A stretch of DNA of 64,000 nt from G963665185 sp963665185 (GTDB lineage Bacteria > Desulfobacterota > Desulfovibrionia > Desulfovibrionales > Desulfovibrionaceae). The DNA lies in NCBI GenBank assembly GCA_963665185.2, contig CAXXPO010000018.1:233678-297677 (forward strand), read 5' to 3'. Positions 42,652 to 50,990 of this stretch are shown here, piece after piece. The notes under the pieces are model-generated. The model ran no database searches. It worked only from the letters and a program-made list of their open reading frames with translations, and had not been told where the DNA came from. The position numbers were made by a program, and so were the translations under genes. Position 1 is the first letter of the stretch; the number at the start of each line of letters is the position of its first letter.

Positions 42652-43299
42652 CTATGCGTTGTCGGCAGGAACGGGATGCTGCCATGCGGTTGCACTGATC
42701 CCCTCCAATTGGACGATACGGCTTGTAGCCTGGGCCAACTCCCGTGTGTCGTGCGTGACATGAAGCAGTGCCACATTGCGATTTTCCAACATGTGGTCCG
42801 TAATGTCCCGTAGCTGGTTGCGCAATATCGGGTCCAGGCCGGTGAAGGGTTCGTCGAACAACAACATGTCGGGACGGATGGCAAAGGCCCGTGCAAGGGA
42901 AACACGTTGTTTCATTCCTCCTGACAAGGTGGAAGGGTAACTGTCGGCATGTTGTTCCAAGTGCATGTCCCGCAGGCTGTCGAGACTGCGGGCATGCGCT
43001 TCGGTCCGCCGGATGCCGCGGGCTATAAGAGGGAGGGCCACATTGTCCAGGACGGTTTTCCAGGGCAGCAGACGAGGTTCCTGAAAGACGTATCCCAGCC
43101 GTTTGGCCGAGCAGTGGACAATGCCGTCCGTGGGCCGAACGAGGCCGGCTGCCAGCCGGAGCAGGGTGGATTTGCCCACGCCGCTCGGGCCGATCAGTCC
43201 GATGGCCTGACCTTGTTCGAGTTGCAGCGAGAAATCGTGCAGCACGGTCTTTTCGGCATGCACCATGGTGACGTTGCAAAAGGCAAGAATGGGTTTCAT
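42652..43299 (-). CDS. ABC transporter ATP-binding protein (NitT/TauT type)
   Basis: A 215-residue ATPase. Walker A is GPSGVGKST (about 38-46), the signature LSGGMKQR (about 124-131) and Walker B MLLFDEPFTGLDP (about 145-157). The sequence is closest in style to the SsuB/TauB/NrtD group. The ATG at 43299 overlaps the permease stop by 4 nt (ATGA). It is the last gene of the uptake operon that starts with the TonB-dependent receptor. Confidence 0.9.
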   Translation of the reverse strand: MKPILAFCNVTMVHAEKTVLHDFSLQLEQGQAIGLIGPSGVGKSTLLRLAAGLVRPTDGIVHCSAKRLGYVFQEPRLLPWKTVLDNVALPLIARGIRRTEAHARSLDSLRDMHLEQHADSYPSTLSGGMKQRVSLARAFAIRPDMLLFDEPFTGLDPILRNQLRDITDHMLENRNVALLHVTHDTRELAQATSRIVQLEGISATAWQHPVPADNA

Positions 43300-44102
43300 G
43301 TGCGCCACCTGCTGGCGAATCGTTGCAAGGGCCGGACAATGCAGACTTCCACTATTCCCACGATGAGCAGGCTCAGAAGCACATAGGCGTAAAGCTGGGG
43401 GGTATCCAGATTGGTCCGGGCTTCGGCCAGTCCACGACCAAGACCATGGCAGGCTCCGAGTACCTCGGCCAGAATCACGATGCGTACGCTGTTGCCCGTG
43501 GCGATGACCAGGCTGGAAACAAGGGGGGCGGCAATGGCCATGAGTTGGATGTGGCGGACGCGCATGGCCGTGGAAAAACGATAGACCACGGCCATCTCCA
43601 AAAGCTCCCGGTCCATGGCGTCCATGCCTTCCACCACCCCGACATAGATGATGGGCGTGAGCATTGTGGCAGCAATGGAGACGACCATTTGCGTGCCCAT
43701 ACCGAACCAGAGCATGGCGACCATGACCACCACCACGGCAGGCACACTGGTGAACATCCAGCGGAATGGTTCCAGGGCCAGCCGTACGGATCGGGATAAT
43801 CCGGCGGCCACTCCCAGGCAGATGCCGCAGATTATTGCCAAGCCAAGGCCCATGGCAATGCGGCCGAGGCTGACCAGCAATTGCCCGTACAGAAAATCCG
43901 GCTGGTCAAGAAGATGAACCAGGGCGGCCAGGGTTTCTGAAGGGAATGCCACCACCAGGGGAGGGAAGACGAGCGCGGCTGTTTCCCAGAGCGCAAGCGG
44001 ACCGGCCAGGAACAACGCGGCCCGGAATATGTGCCGGAGTAGGGACTGGAGGGGCGGGCCATACCCCGCCCCTCGTCTGTGCGGGAAATGTCGGGACATC
44101 AT
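43296..44102 (-). CDS. ABC transporter permease (NitT/TauT type)
   Basis: A 268-residue inner-membrane protein with six or so helices. The BPD_transp_1 EAA-like region is in VYRFSTAMRVRHIQLMAIAAPLVSSLV (about 176-202), and the segment GLGLAIICGICLGVAAGLSR recalls SsuC/TauC. The start is taken at 44102, where ATGATG overlaps the binding-protein stop; the longer open frame to 44765 is only the shadow of the binding-protein gene. Confidence 0.88.
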   Translation of the reverse strand: MMSRHFPHRRGAGYGPPLQSLLRHIFRAALFLAGPLALWETAALVFPPLVVAFPSETLAALVHLLDQPDFLYGQLLVSLGRIAMGLGLAIICGICLGVAAGLSRSVRLALEPFRWMFTSVPAVVVVMVAMLWFGMGTQMVVSIAATMLTPIIYVGVVEGMDAMDRELLEMAVVYRFSTAMRVRHIQLMAIAAPLVSSLVIATGNSVRIVILAEVLGACHGLGRGLAEARTNLDTPQLYAYVLLSLLIVGIVEVCIVRPLQRFASRWRT

Positions 44103-45112
44103 GGAACGGGAATCCAGAAGCTGTCGTCCGGCATGCGTCCTCCAACCGAGGCGGGGTTGGCCTCCAACATGCGTTGGAGCAGGAAAATGGCCGAACGTTT
44201 CCCCGTGTTGTATTCCACGAGTGACGGTGTGATGGCGAAATTGTCGAGTCTGCTCATTTGTGCGGCCAGGGCGGGATAAAGTTTTTCCGCCTGTTGGCAG
44301 GCCAGCACCGGATGGGCCTGCACCCAGCGGTATCCTTGGGAATATGCTCGACCAATGGCGGCGACAGCCGTGGCATTGCGCGCCAGTTCGCCGACCACGC
44401 CGATGGCCGTGACGAGTTGGGGGGTATCTGGAAAGGCTCTGCCCCAGGCCTTGTTGATGTCGATGGCTTTGCAGAGTGGGGTATTTGTTTTGCGGGAGCG
44501 CATTATCGCAAGAGTGGCTGCTGGTTCGCTGAGATAGGCATGATCTGCTTCTCCCAGCAGAAGCAGTTGCACGGCTTCCATGGCCCCTCCGGTGTAGCGC
44601 AGCCGCAGGTCCTTTTCCGGATTCAGGCCGGATTGACGTGCCAGGGTGCGGAAGATGATTCCCGGCATTTCTCCTGGACCGAACGGAAGCAACACTGTTT
44701 GGTCTCGCAGACGGTCCAGCCCGGGATTTTCCCCGGCAACCGGAGGAATGGAGGACACGATCCATCCCGGTGGAACGGCCAAGGCCGCGATGCGGACATT
44801 CAGCCCTTTGGCGTGCAACGTGGCAAGTGTGGAGATGGTGGCAATGACCACATCGGTTTGTGCTCCGGCAATCATTGCCCGCATCTGGTCCGGCGAGAAC
44901 CAGGGAATCAGGCGGATGTCGGAGGCCATATCCTCAAGTGATGATCCGCCTCCGGCCATATGGACCAGGGGCAGGCTGTCGGCCACGGGCGGTCCGCTCA
45001 GGCGTAGCGACTGACTGCGGACCGGGACGGTCCAGCATAGGGCTGCGCACAGGATGATGAGACAAACCATAGCCAGGCCATGGGCAGAGGAAACGTGCGG
45101 AAACCGGATCAT
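44099..45112 (-). CDS. ABC transporter substrate-binding protein (TauA/NMT1-like)
   Basis: A 337-residue protein with a signal anchor or signal peptide (about 12-33). The body is a periplasmic-binding fold of the NMT1/TauA type: QTDVVIATISTLATLHAKGLNVRIAAL (about 85-111), the phosphate-loop-like GPGEMPGII and LLLGEADHAYLSEPAATLAI (about 190-209). It overlaps the methyltransferase gene and the permease gene by 4 nt each, showing tight coupling. The ligand is unknown; relatives take up sulfonates, nitrate, bicarbonate or pyrimidine precursors. Confidence 0.85.
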   Translation of the reverse strand: MIRFPHVSSAHGLAMVCLIILCAALCWTVPVRSQSLRLSGPPVADSLPLVHMAGGGSSLEDMASDIRLIPWFSPDQMRAMIAGAQTDVVIATISTLATLHAKGLNVRIAALAVPPGWIVSSIPPVAGENPGLDRLRDQTVLLPFGPGEMPGIIFRTLARQSGLNPEKDLRLRYTGGAMEAVQLLLLGEADHAYLSEPAATLAIMRSRKTNTPLCKAIDINKAWGRAFPDTPQLVTAIGVVGELARNATAVAAIGRAYSQGYRWVQAHPVLACQQAEKLYPALAAQMSRLDNFAITPSLVEYNTGKRSAIFLLQRMLEANPASVGGRMPDDSFWIPVP

Positions 45113-46158
45113 GCATCTGCCTCTTTTTTTGACTGCCCTTCGGTGCAGTGCGCGATGTCCAGTTCAAAGATCCCCACGTCCGTTTCCAAGGTACGGCTGT
45201 GAACCAGGGCGAACCCGGCACGCAGCAATGTTTCGGGGATGGTTCCCTGGCTGAAGGACACGTCCTGACCTTCCACTGCCAGGGATAGGCGGGAAAGAAT
45301 GGTTTGAGCGGGTTGTGTACGTTCGTGGGTAAGGCCTTCATGAAAACTGATGAATACGCCGCCGGGATTGAGGGACTGCCGGACCCGTTTCAAAAAGGTT
45401 TCCAGATCGCGGGCGTAATAGAGGTTCAGGCTGCTGAGCACGAGGTCGTAGGCCTGCCCAAAGGAGACTTCGTTGTAGTCGCCGCCCATGACCTCGACAC
45501 GAGTTTCCATGCCGGCGGCCCTGACCTCCTCTAGGGTGACTTCGGCCACGGCAGGCAGGTCGAAAAATACACCTTGCATGTGCGGGTGGCGGGTCAGAAT
45601 CTCCAACCCTATGACACCGGGTCCCGACCCGAGGTCAAGAATGCGTCGCATTGCGTCAACCTTCGGCAACCGTGTCACGATGTCTGCAATCATTCCGGCC
45701 ATTCCGGCCCGGTGGTAGTTTGCAAGATACTTGGCGGACCGTTTCCAATGTTCCGGGTCCTGAAGCCTTTTTTCCGGGGCAAGTTCCGGTTTTCCAGTTC
45801 GGACAAGTTGGGTGAGCCTGTGCAGGTTGCGATGCTGCAACTGCGCCAGCGAGGTGAGCATTTCTCCCAGATAGGTGGGACGGGAGCGGACAAGGAACTG
45901 GTTGGATATCTCCGTGCCAGTGTACCATCCGTTGTTTTTTGTTGCCAATCCCAAGGCCGTGGCCGCGTCCAGCAGGTAGACAAGATTGTCCCTGTCCACC
46001 TTTATGTGGTCGGCCAGTAAGTCGGGATCGCCCGTAGTCTTTAGGTGGTCGGCAATGTCCAGGGCAATGAATGTGTCCAGTACTGCCAGGCGCACCGGGC
46101 CGATGAGCATGTCCATAAGCGGCTTGAACGAAGGAAGGGAGGATATTGCAGACTGCAT
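45109..46158 (-). CDS. SAM-dependent methyltransferase with dimerisation domain
   Basis: A 349-residue cytoplasmic enzyme of the O-methyltransferase family 2 type. The N-terminal winged-helix dimerisation domain (about 15-95, LDTFIALDIADHL and the LVYLLDAATALGLATKNNGWY region) precedes motif I ILDLGSGPGVIGLEI (about 173-187), an acidic ribose-binding residue in FFDLPAVAEV, and LVLSSLNLYYARD. Such enzymes usually methylate small molecules. It lies between the TonB receptor (1 nt gap) and the binding protein (4 nt overlap), which is unusual for a transport operon and suggests it acts on the imported compound. Confidence 0.88.
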   Translation of the reverse strand: MQSAISSLPSFKPLMDMLIGPVRLAVLDTFIALDIADHLKTTGDPDLLADHIKVDRDNLVYLLDAATALGLATKNNGWYTGTEISNQFLVRSRPTYLGEMLTSLAQLQHRNLHRLTQLVRTGKPELAPEKRLQDPEHWKRSAKYLANYHRAGMAGMIADIVTRLPKVDAMRRILDLGSGPGVIGLEILTRHPHMQGVFFDLPAVAEVTLEEVRAAGMETRVEVMGGDYNEVSFGQAYDLVLSSLNLYYARDLETFLKRVRQSLNPGGVFISFHEGLTHERTQPAQTILSRLSLAVEGQDVSFSQGTIPETLLRAGFALVHSRTLETDVGIFELDIAHCTEGQSKKEADA

Positions 46159-46159
46159 T

Positions 46160-48268
46160 TCAGAATCTCCAGGTTACGGTTACGCCCACGGTACGGGGAT
46201 CTCCGTCTTCTAGAAGAGTTGTTCCAGCCATGGTCCGGGTCATTTTGTTGTAATAGCGGGTATCAAGAAGGTTTCTGCACCAGACGGATACGTCGAATGC
46301 TTCGCCCACATAGCCGATACGCATGTTGTATAATTGGTACTCTCCCTGGCTCAGCGTGTTGGCCGCATCAAAGAACTGCTGGCCGACTCCGTTCATGTCG
46401 CCTCGCACGAACAGGCCCGAGGGGAGGGTATAGGTGGCGCTTACGTTGTAGGTCGTTTCCGGCGCCCAGGGCAGTTTTTTGCCGTTGTAGTCTACTTCCT
46501 GCCCATTTTCCATGGTGGTCCAATCATCGATTTCCGCAGCGGCGTAGCCGATGCCCGCGTTCAACTGCATGCCGTCGAAAGGCAGGCAGGCCAGTTCCAG
46601 TTCTCCGCCTTGGCTGTGCGCCCTGGCCGCGTTGCGGATGCGCCAGTCGGCCATGCCTGTTCCTTCCAGCACCTGTTTGTCGTCTATCTGTATATAGAAC
46701 AGAGCCATGTTCGCGGTCAGGCTGTTGCCGAACCAGTTCGATTTCAGTCCGGCTTCGTAGTTTGTGCTATGTTCTGGATCGTAGGCGAGGTTATCGGCAT
46801 TTGTTGCCATATTGTAGTTGTAGCCGCCTGCCAGGTATCCCTGGCTCCAGGTGGCATAGGCCGTGACATTGGAAGTGAAGTCGTAGGCTAAGGAAAGTTT
46901 GGGCAGCACTTCGGTGTTGTCCAGGGTTGTATCGAAATCATCTGTTCCCTGAAAGGTATGCAGGGTCTGCGTACCCTTTGAGTGGGTCTTGTCCCAGCGC
47001 AGTCCGGCGGTGGCATGCAGGTCGGGAAGGATATTGTACGTTCCCTGGCCGAACATGGCGTATCCTTCCCCGTCGATCTGGGTGTGGCGTTTGGCGGCCA
47101 TGGCTGCAAACCGCGTGTTTCGGTCAAAGTCCACAGTCATGTCTTCGGTAAAGCCATAGGTTCCCAGGAGCCAGTCAAAGCGTTCACCAATGGCTGAACT
47201 TAGACGGAATTCCTGAGACAGGGTGTCCTGGTCCAGGTTCATATAACTGTGTCCTGTTGGAGCGGGAGTGCGATCCATGTCAATGGAGAATTCTTTGCTG
47301 AAATCGCGATGTCCCGTAATGGAAGTCACCTTGGTGACGCCCTTGGCATATTGGACTTTCAGCCCCTGTCCGTATTCCTCCTCTCTGGAGGAATCCTTGT
47401 AGTCCGTGCTGACCTCGAAAGGACCGGTGGCGTCGGTTCGCATCCGGTCTATTCCGAAATTCCGGCCGCTGGCGTCCAGAGTCAGGCTGACGTCCCAGTT
47501 CAATGTAGGAGTCCAACGGAGGATTCCACGCGCACTGTCAATGTCCTTGTGGTCGGAAGCGCTGTCGTCCTGCATCAGGTTGGTCATGAAGCCGTCGGTG
47601 CGGAACAACACGCCGGACAAGCCAAAGTAAAGTTTGTCCTCGAATACGGGGCCACTGAAATCTCCCCCCAGCCGGTAGGTGTTGTAGGTTCCGCCCTCGA
47701 CCAGCATTTTGGCGCGGAAATCATTGTCGGGTTTTCTGAGTACAACGTTGATGACGCCGGATTCGCTGTTGCGTCCATACAGCGAGCCTTGCGGGCCACG
47801 CAAAAATTCTATCCGTTCCACGTCAAAGAGGAATTGGTTCTGCATGTAGTTGAGGGAGTAGGCCATATCGTCCACGTACAGTCCGGTGGGACCTGTCAGC
47901 GAGGTGTCGAATGTGGAGATTCCCCGGATGATGGGGGAATCCCCCGATCCGGTTGTCTTCATATACACGTTGGGAACCAGACGCGTGGCCTCCTGCATAT
48001 CGCGTATGCCAGCTTCCTCAAGCGCGGTTTCCGAAAGTACGGAAATGCTTGCCGGAACATCCTGCAGGTTGGTTTCGCGTTTGGTTGCGGTTACCGTGAT
48101 TTTGTTCAGCTGGTGGACTTTTTTTGTGGAATTTGTCCCGTTTTCCCTTGATTGCGCCTTTGCCTCCAGGGGCAGGAGCAGCAAGGCAATTATGACGAGA
48201 CTGACCAGTGTGATCGTACTGGGTATCGCGGCCCGTACGTACATGGAGCGAGAAAGTCGGTGGCGCAT
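46160..48268 (-). CDS. TonB-dependent outer-membrane receptor
   Basis: A 702-residue receptor. A signal segment (about 15-38, ending in EAKAQS) precedes the TonB box region LNKITVTATKRE, the plug domain (about 60-170, with DVPASISVLSE and RIEFLRGPQGSLYGRNSESGVINV) and a 22-strand barrel ending in an aromatic (VTWRF). It imports a scarce, large solute across the outer membrane using TonB energy. It is the first gene of the operon, directly after the AraC regulator gene. FecA-type extra signalling domain is absent, so control is likely through the AraC protein. Confidence 0.93.
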   Translation of the reverse strand: MRHRLSRSMYVRAAIPSTITLVSLVIIALLLLPLEAKAQSRENGTNSTKKVHQLNKITVTATKRETNLQDVPASISVLSETALEEAGIRDMQEATRLVPNVYMKTTGSGDSPIIRGISTFDTSLTGPTGLYVDDMAYSLNYMQNQFLFDVERIEFLRGPQGSLYGRNSESGVINVVLRKPDNDFRAKMLVEGGTYNTYRLGGDFSGPVFEDKLYFGLSGVLFRTDGFMTNLMQDDSASDHKDIDSARGILRWTPTLNWDVSLTLDASGRNFGIDRMRTDATGPFEVSTDYKDSSREEEYGQGLKVQYAKGVTKVTSITGHRDFSKEFSIDMDRTPAPTGHSYMNLDQDTLSQEFRLSSAIGERFDWLLGTYGFTEDMTVDFDRNTRFAAMAAKRHTQIDGEGYAMFGQGTYNILPDLHATAGLRWDKTHSKGTQTLHTFQGTDDFDTTLDNTEVLPKLSLAYDFTSNVTAYATWSQGYLAGGYNYNMATNADNLAYDPEHSTNYEAGLKSNWFGNSLTANMALFYIQIDDKQVLEGTGMADWRIRNAARAHSQGGELELACLPFDGMQLNAGIGYAAAEIDDWTTMENGQEVDYNGKKLPWAPETTYNVSATYTLPSGLFVRGDMNGVGQQFFDAANTLSQGEYQLYNMRIGYVGEAFDVSVWCRNLLDTRYYNKMTRTMAGTTLLEDGDPRTVGVTVTWRF

Positions 48269-48433
48269 GATACTCTCCTTGTATGCTCATGCCCTTTGTA
48301 ATGATGCGGCCTGCATGGCCGGAAAAGGGCGTTTCGGAGAGTGTCTAGTCTACTGGCGGTTTGGGCGCTAATCCTGGCGGGAGCTTGTTTGGTCCTGAAG
48401 GAATTTTGCGGGCGTGAAGAGCGGGAACTGTTC

Positions 48434-49525
48434 TCAGTCTGTCCTGCGTCCTTTGGCATGGAGATATTCTTTGGGGGACATGCCAAAACGGTTGGAAAAG
48501 GCCCGGCTGAAATGGCTTAGACTGTTGTATCCGATACTCATGGCGGCCTGGGTGACGTTATGGTCCCCCTGTTCCAGCAACTCTCGCGCCTTGTCCAGAC
48601 GGTACGAGCGGAAATAGCCGAAGACGGAATTATCAAACACCTGGCGGAATCCTTGTTTGAGCTTGCAGGTATTGATTCCGACTTGGCGTGCGAGTTCGGT
48701 GATGGATGGTGGATTTTCCAGGTCGTGAAGCAGGATGTCGCGCGCATCGCGAATGCGGCGGGTATCGGCCCTGCTGAGGGGCGTTCCGTTATATGCGGGA
48801 CAGGTTTGGGAGCGGACATAGTCGTCAAGCTGGCAACTGAGCAGCTCAAGGGCTTTGCTTTCCAGATACAGTGCCTGCATGGGGCCGGTGTACGCGCACT
48901 GGAGAATTTGCGCCAGAATGGAGCGCTTGAGCGGCGTGTCTCTTCCTTGCCAGTACACCCAGGCGGTTTTCGGTTTTTTGAGAACATTGTGAAGCCGATC
49001 CGGGAGTTGTAAGTCTCCCACGTATCGGGCCAGGACATCGGGAGCTACCATTATATTGACCATGCAGAGGGTGTCATCCGACATGTGGGTGATGTTGCCT
49101 GCGGAATCTGGAAGATATCGGATGCCGTTGCTGCCGCTGGAGTGCACTATGCTTTGACGTTCCAGCGCACCTTGTGTGTATTGGCAACGGTTGGCTCCTC
49201 GGACAAGAAAACCGAACATAACCGGAGCGTCTTTGATGTGGAAATGGGTGCTGGTCTGAGCTGGGACTCCGGTTGTGCGGATCGTCAGGATGAGTCCCGG
49301 ACGGAACCTGTGGGTCCTGACCCTGCAGGCGCCGGATGCCCCGAAGGGCGGGGAATCCTGACGAGGATCTTCCGATATGTCCTCCAGCCTGCATTCCACA
49401 GCTGTTTCGCGGCAACGGTTTGTTTGACGCATGGAGATGACGCAATGCATGGGGATAGTTGCAGGAGGGGGATGGTGCATGGGATTCGCAAGGGTTGAAT
49501 GTGCAGTGTAGAATTCAGTTTCCAA
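48434..49525 (-). CDS. AraC-family transcriptional regulator (PchR-like)
   Basis: A 363-residue regulator with a C-terminal double HTH (about 265-360): ITELARQVGINTCKLKQGFRQVF and VTQAAMSIGYNSLSHFSRAFSNRFGMSPKEY. The GMSPKEY end and the N-terminal beta-rich domain resemble PchR-type regulators, which bind siderophores and switch on their own receptor genes. The reading frame begins with TTG at 49525; ATG codons at 49480, 49450 and 49432 are other choices and none has a clear ribosome binding site. It lies upstream of the TonB receptor in the same direction. Confidence 0.85.
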   Translation of the reverse strand: METEFYTAHSTLANPMHHPPPATIPMHCVISMRQTNRCRETAVECRLEDISEDPRQDSPPFGASGACRVRTHRFRPGLILTIRTTGVPAQTSTHFHIKDAPVMFGFLVRGANRCQYTQGALERQSIVHSSGSNGIRYLPDSAGNITHMSDDTLCMVNIMVAPDVLARYVGDLQLPDRLHNVLKKPKTAWVYWQGRDTPLKRSILAQILQCAYTGPMQALYLESKALELLSCQLDDYVRSQTCPAYNGTPLSRADTRRIRDARDILLHDLENPPSITELARQVGINTCKLKQGFRQVFDNSVFGYFRSYRLDKARELLEQGDHNVTQAAMSIGYNSLSHFSRAFSNRFGMSPKEYLHAKGRRTD

Positions 49526-49556
49526 AAAAAATATAAAAATTGAAAAAGAAAGTCAA

Positions 49557-49568
49557 TATCAATTGATA
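49557..49568. promoter_or_regulatory. 12-bp palindrome, candidate operator
   Basis: TATCAATTGATA is a perfect palindrome in an A/T-rich stretch just before the AraC gene and about 80 nt before the divergent membrane-protein gene. Its GATA/TATC halves recall Fur-box hexamers, but the match is partial. Confidence 0.35.
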
Positions 49569-49650
49569 GTGTGGAGGATTTCGGCTGCGGCAGCTTGGTA
49601 ATTATCGCCCTGCTTGCTTGACTCGTTTTTCGTGTCAGGTATTGTGGAGT

Positions 49651-50385
49651 ATGATCCTCTTGAAAAACTCATCCCGCCCGTTGCTGTATCTTTTCATTGC
49701 AGTACTCACAGTTCTGGGAATGCAATCCGTTGTCGTTGTCCTGCACGAATTCACGCACAGTGCTATGGCTTGGGTCCTGGGGGAGATGCGGAATCCTTTG
49801 GGTATTGTCTGGGGAAACCCTCTGACCATGACAGGCTGGGATGAGGGCGTTGATTATTCCCGGATTTTTTCCCAGGGGGACGGCCTCCGGGCCGCGCTCA
49901 TCGGGTTTTGTCCCTTGGTCATGCATGCGATTTTTTCCGGGGGAGGACTCTTTTTGATGCGGCGGCAGTGGCTTTTCCGGAAAAAGTGGTTGTTTCACGC
50001 CACCTATTGGTTCGTTGTCGTCAATTTTATGGAACTGGTCGCCTATGTTTTCATGCGGGCCTTTTCCGGTCACGGTGATATAGGAATTTTCAACCGAGGG
50101 CTGGAAATTTCAGCGTGGTGGGTTTTTATTTTCGGATCAGCGGGTTTGTCCTGGGGGATTTTTCTTTTGTACAGGCAGTCCCTGCCAGCGCTTCAGTCGC
50201 TGTTCGGTAGGGGGAATCCAGCCGCCATGTGGGCAATGTTGGTGTTCACTTCCTTTCTCCTTTTTTTGTGGGGGAGCGGAATCCGTGTCTTGATGTATGT
50301 TTCAGGTCCCCAATGGATGTTCGGGTTGATCGGGGTTCCAGCCTTTATTCTGACATTGGTGTTTTTCCGTCCCAGATGCTGTTGA
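49651..50385 (+). CDS. membrane protein with HEFTH motif, putative intramembrane metalloprotease-like
   Basis: A 244-residue inner-membrane protein with about six hydrophobic helices. The first helix contains VVVVLHEFTHSAMAW (about 27-41): an HExxH zinc motif at the edge of a membrane segment, as in site-2-protease (M50) relatives. No NPDG motif is seen, so it may be a distant member or a non-protease. ATG 49651 is used; an in-frame TTG at 49618 is possible and no strong ribosome binding site precedes either. It is divergent from the AraC gene and ends at a shared terminator. Confidence 0.65.
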   Translation: MILLKNSSRPLLYLFIAVLTVLGMQSVVVVLHEFTHSAMAWVLGEMRNPLGIVWGNPLTMTGWDEGVDYSRIFSQGDGLRAALIGFCPLVMHAIFSGGGLFLMRRQWLFRKKWLFHATYWFVVVNFMELVAYVFMRAFSGHGDIGIFNRGLEISAWWVFIFGSAGLSWGIFLLYRQSLPALQSLFGRGNPAAMWAMLVFTSFLLFLWGSGIRVLMYVSGPQWMFGLIGVPAFILTLVFFRPRCC

Positions 50386-50391
50386 CTTAAA

Positions 50392-50423
50392 AAAGAGAGG
50401 GACACATCCATGTCCCTCTCTTT
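50392..50423. terminator. bidirectional terminator between the HEFTH gene and the selenoprotein gene
   Basis: AAAGAGAGGGACA pairs perfectly with TGTCCCTCTCTTT over a CATCCA loop. On the minus strand it is followed by a T-run from the complement of CTTAAAA. Confidence 0.85.
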
Positions 50424-50448
50424 AGTTCGGATTTTTCGCGCGCCTCTG

Positions 50449-50766
50449 CTAGCAGGAGCAGGAACCGCAACTCCCCGAGGTGGAGCAGGAACTCCCGCCC
50501 AATTGCAGGTTGGAGTGGATCTGGAAGCCCATGTAGGTCATGTCCACGGACACAGGCTGGGCTTGGCTGTACAGATCCTTTTCCATTACAAAGGTGAAAC
50601 CGTCGGCTTCGACGATTTCATCGGTGTCTGCCGGCTCATCCAGAGCCAGTTGAAGCTTGGGGCCTGCTCAGCCACCGGACGACAGGAAAATCCGGATGGG
50701 GGACTTTTCCTTGTCGCTGAAATACTTTTCGAGCTGCTCGCGAGCAGTATCGGTCAGTTGAATCAT
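50449..50766 (-). CDS. IscA/HesB-like selenoprotein (in-frame TGA read as selenocysteine)
   Basis: A 105-residue A-type Fe-S carrier-like protein interrupted by one TGA at 50668-50670 (codon 33). The frame on both sides is continuous with the paralogue at 42261: MIQLTDTAREQLEKYFSDKEKS before it, AGPKLQLALDEPADTDE after it, and a Cys-rich tail (GGSSCSTSGSCGSCSC). The TGA replaces the conserved first cysteine of the family (SSGG-U-AGP), and a SECIS-like hairpin follows. GGAGGGAATA precedes the ATG, the same as in the paralogue. HesB-like selenoproteins are known from selenoprotein surveys. selA, selB and selC are not in the window. Confidence 0.85.
50633..50647 (-). promoter_or_regulatory. SECIS-like hairpin for selenocysteine insertion
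   Basis: On the minus strand GGCUC-UGGAU-GAGCC forms a perfect 5-bp stem with a GG-containing loop, starting 20 nt after the UGA. Bacterial SECIS elements lie within the coding region at this distance and need a G in the apical loop for SelB. Confidence 0.7.
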
Positions 50767-50990
50767 TATTCCCTCCAAAGGTATGTTGAATTTTAGGGGT
50801 AAGACCCGATGAGCATTTTGTCAATGGTTGGATAGCTGACCCATAGATATTTCAAATGAATAATATAGATGGAGTGCGGCAGTGGGGAGCGTGCTTTCAT
50901 CGTTCCTGCCTCCATGTGCGGGTTGGTGATTGCGCACAGTGACAAGCTGCCGTATAGTCGAGCCAAACATTTCTTTCATGGGGAAGCAAC

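Noticed and set aside
43296..44765. Long N-terminal extension of the ABC permease
   Set aside because: The extra 221 codons overlap the binding-protein gene in another frame; the ATGATG at 44102, overlapping that gene's stop, is the natural start.
50636..50824. Separate 62-codon gene on the minus strand over the selenoprotein gene
   Set aside because: It is a shifted frame; the real frame reads through the TGA with clear similarity to the paralogue on both sides.
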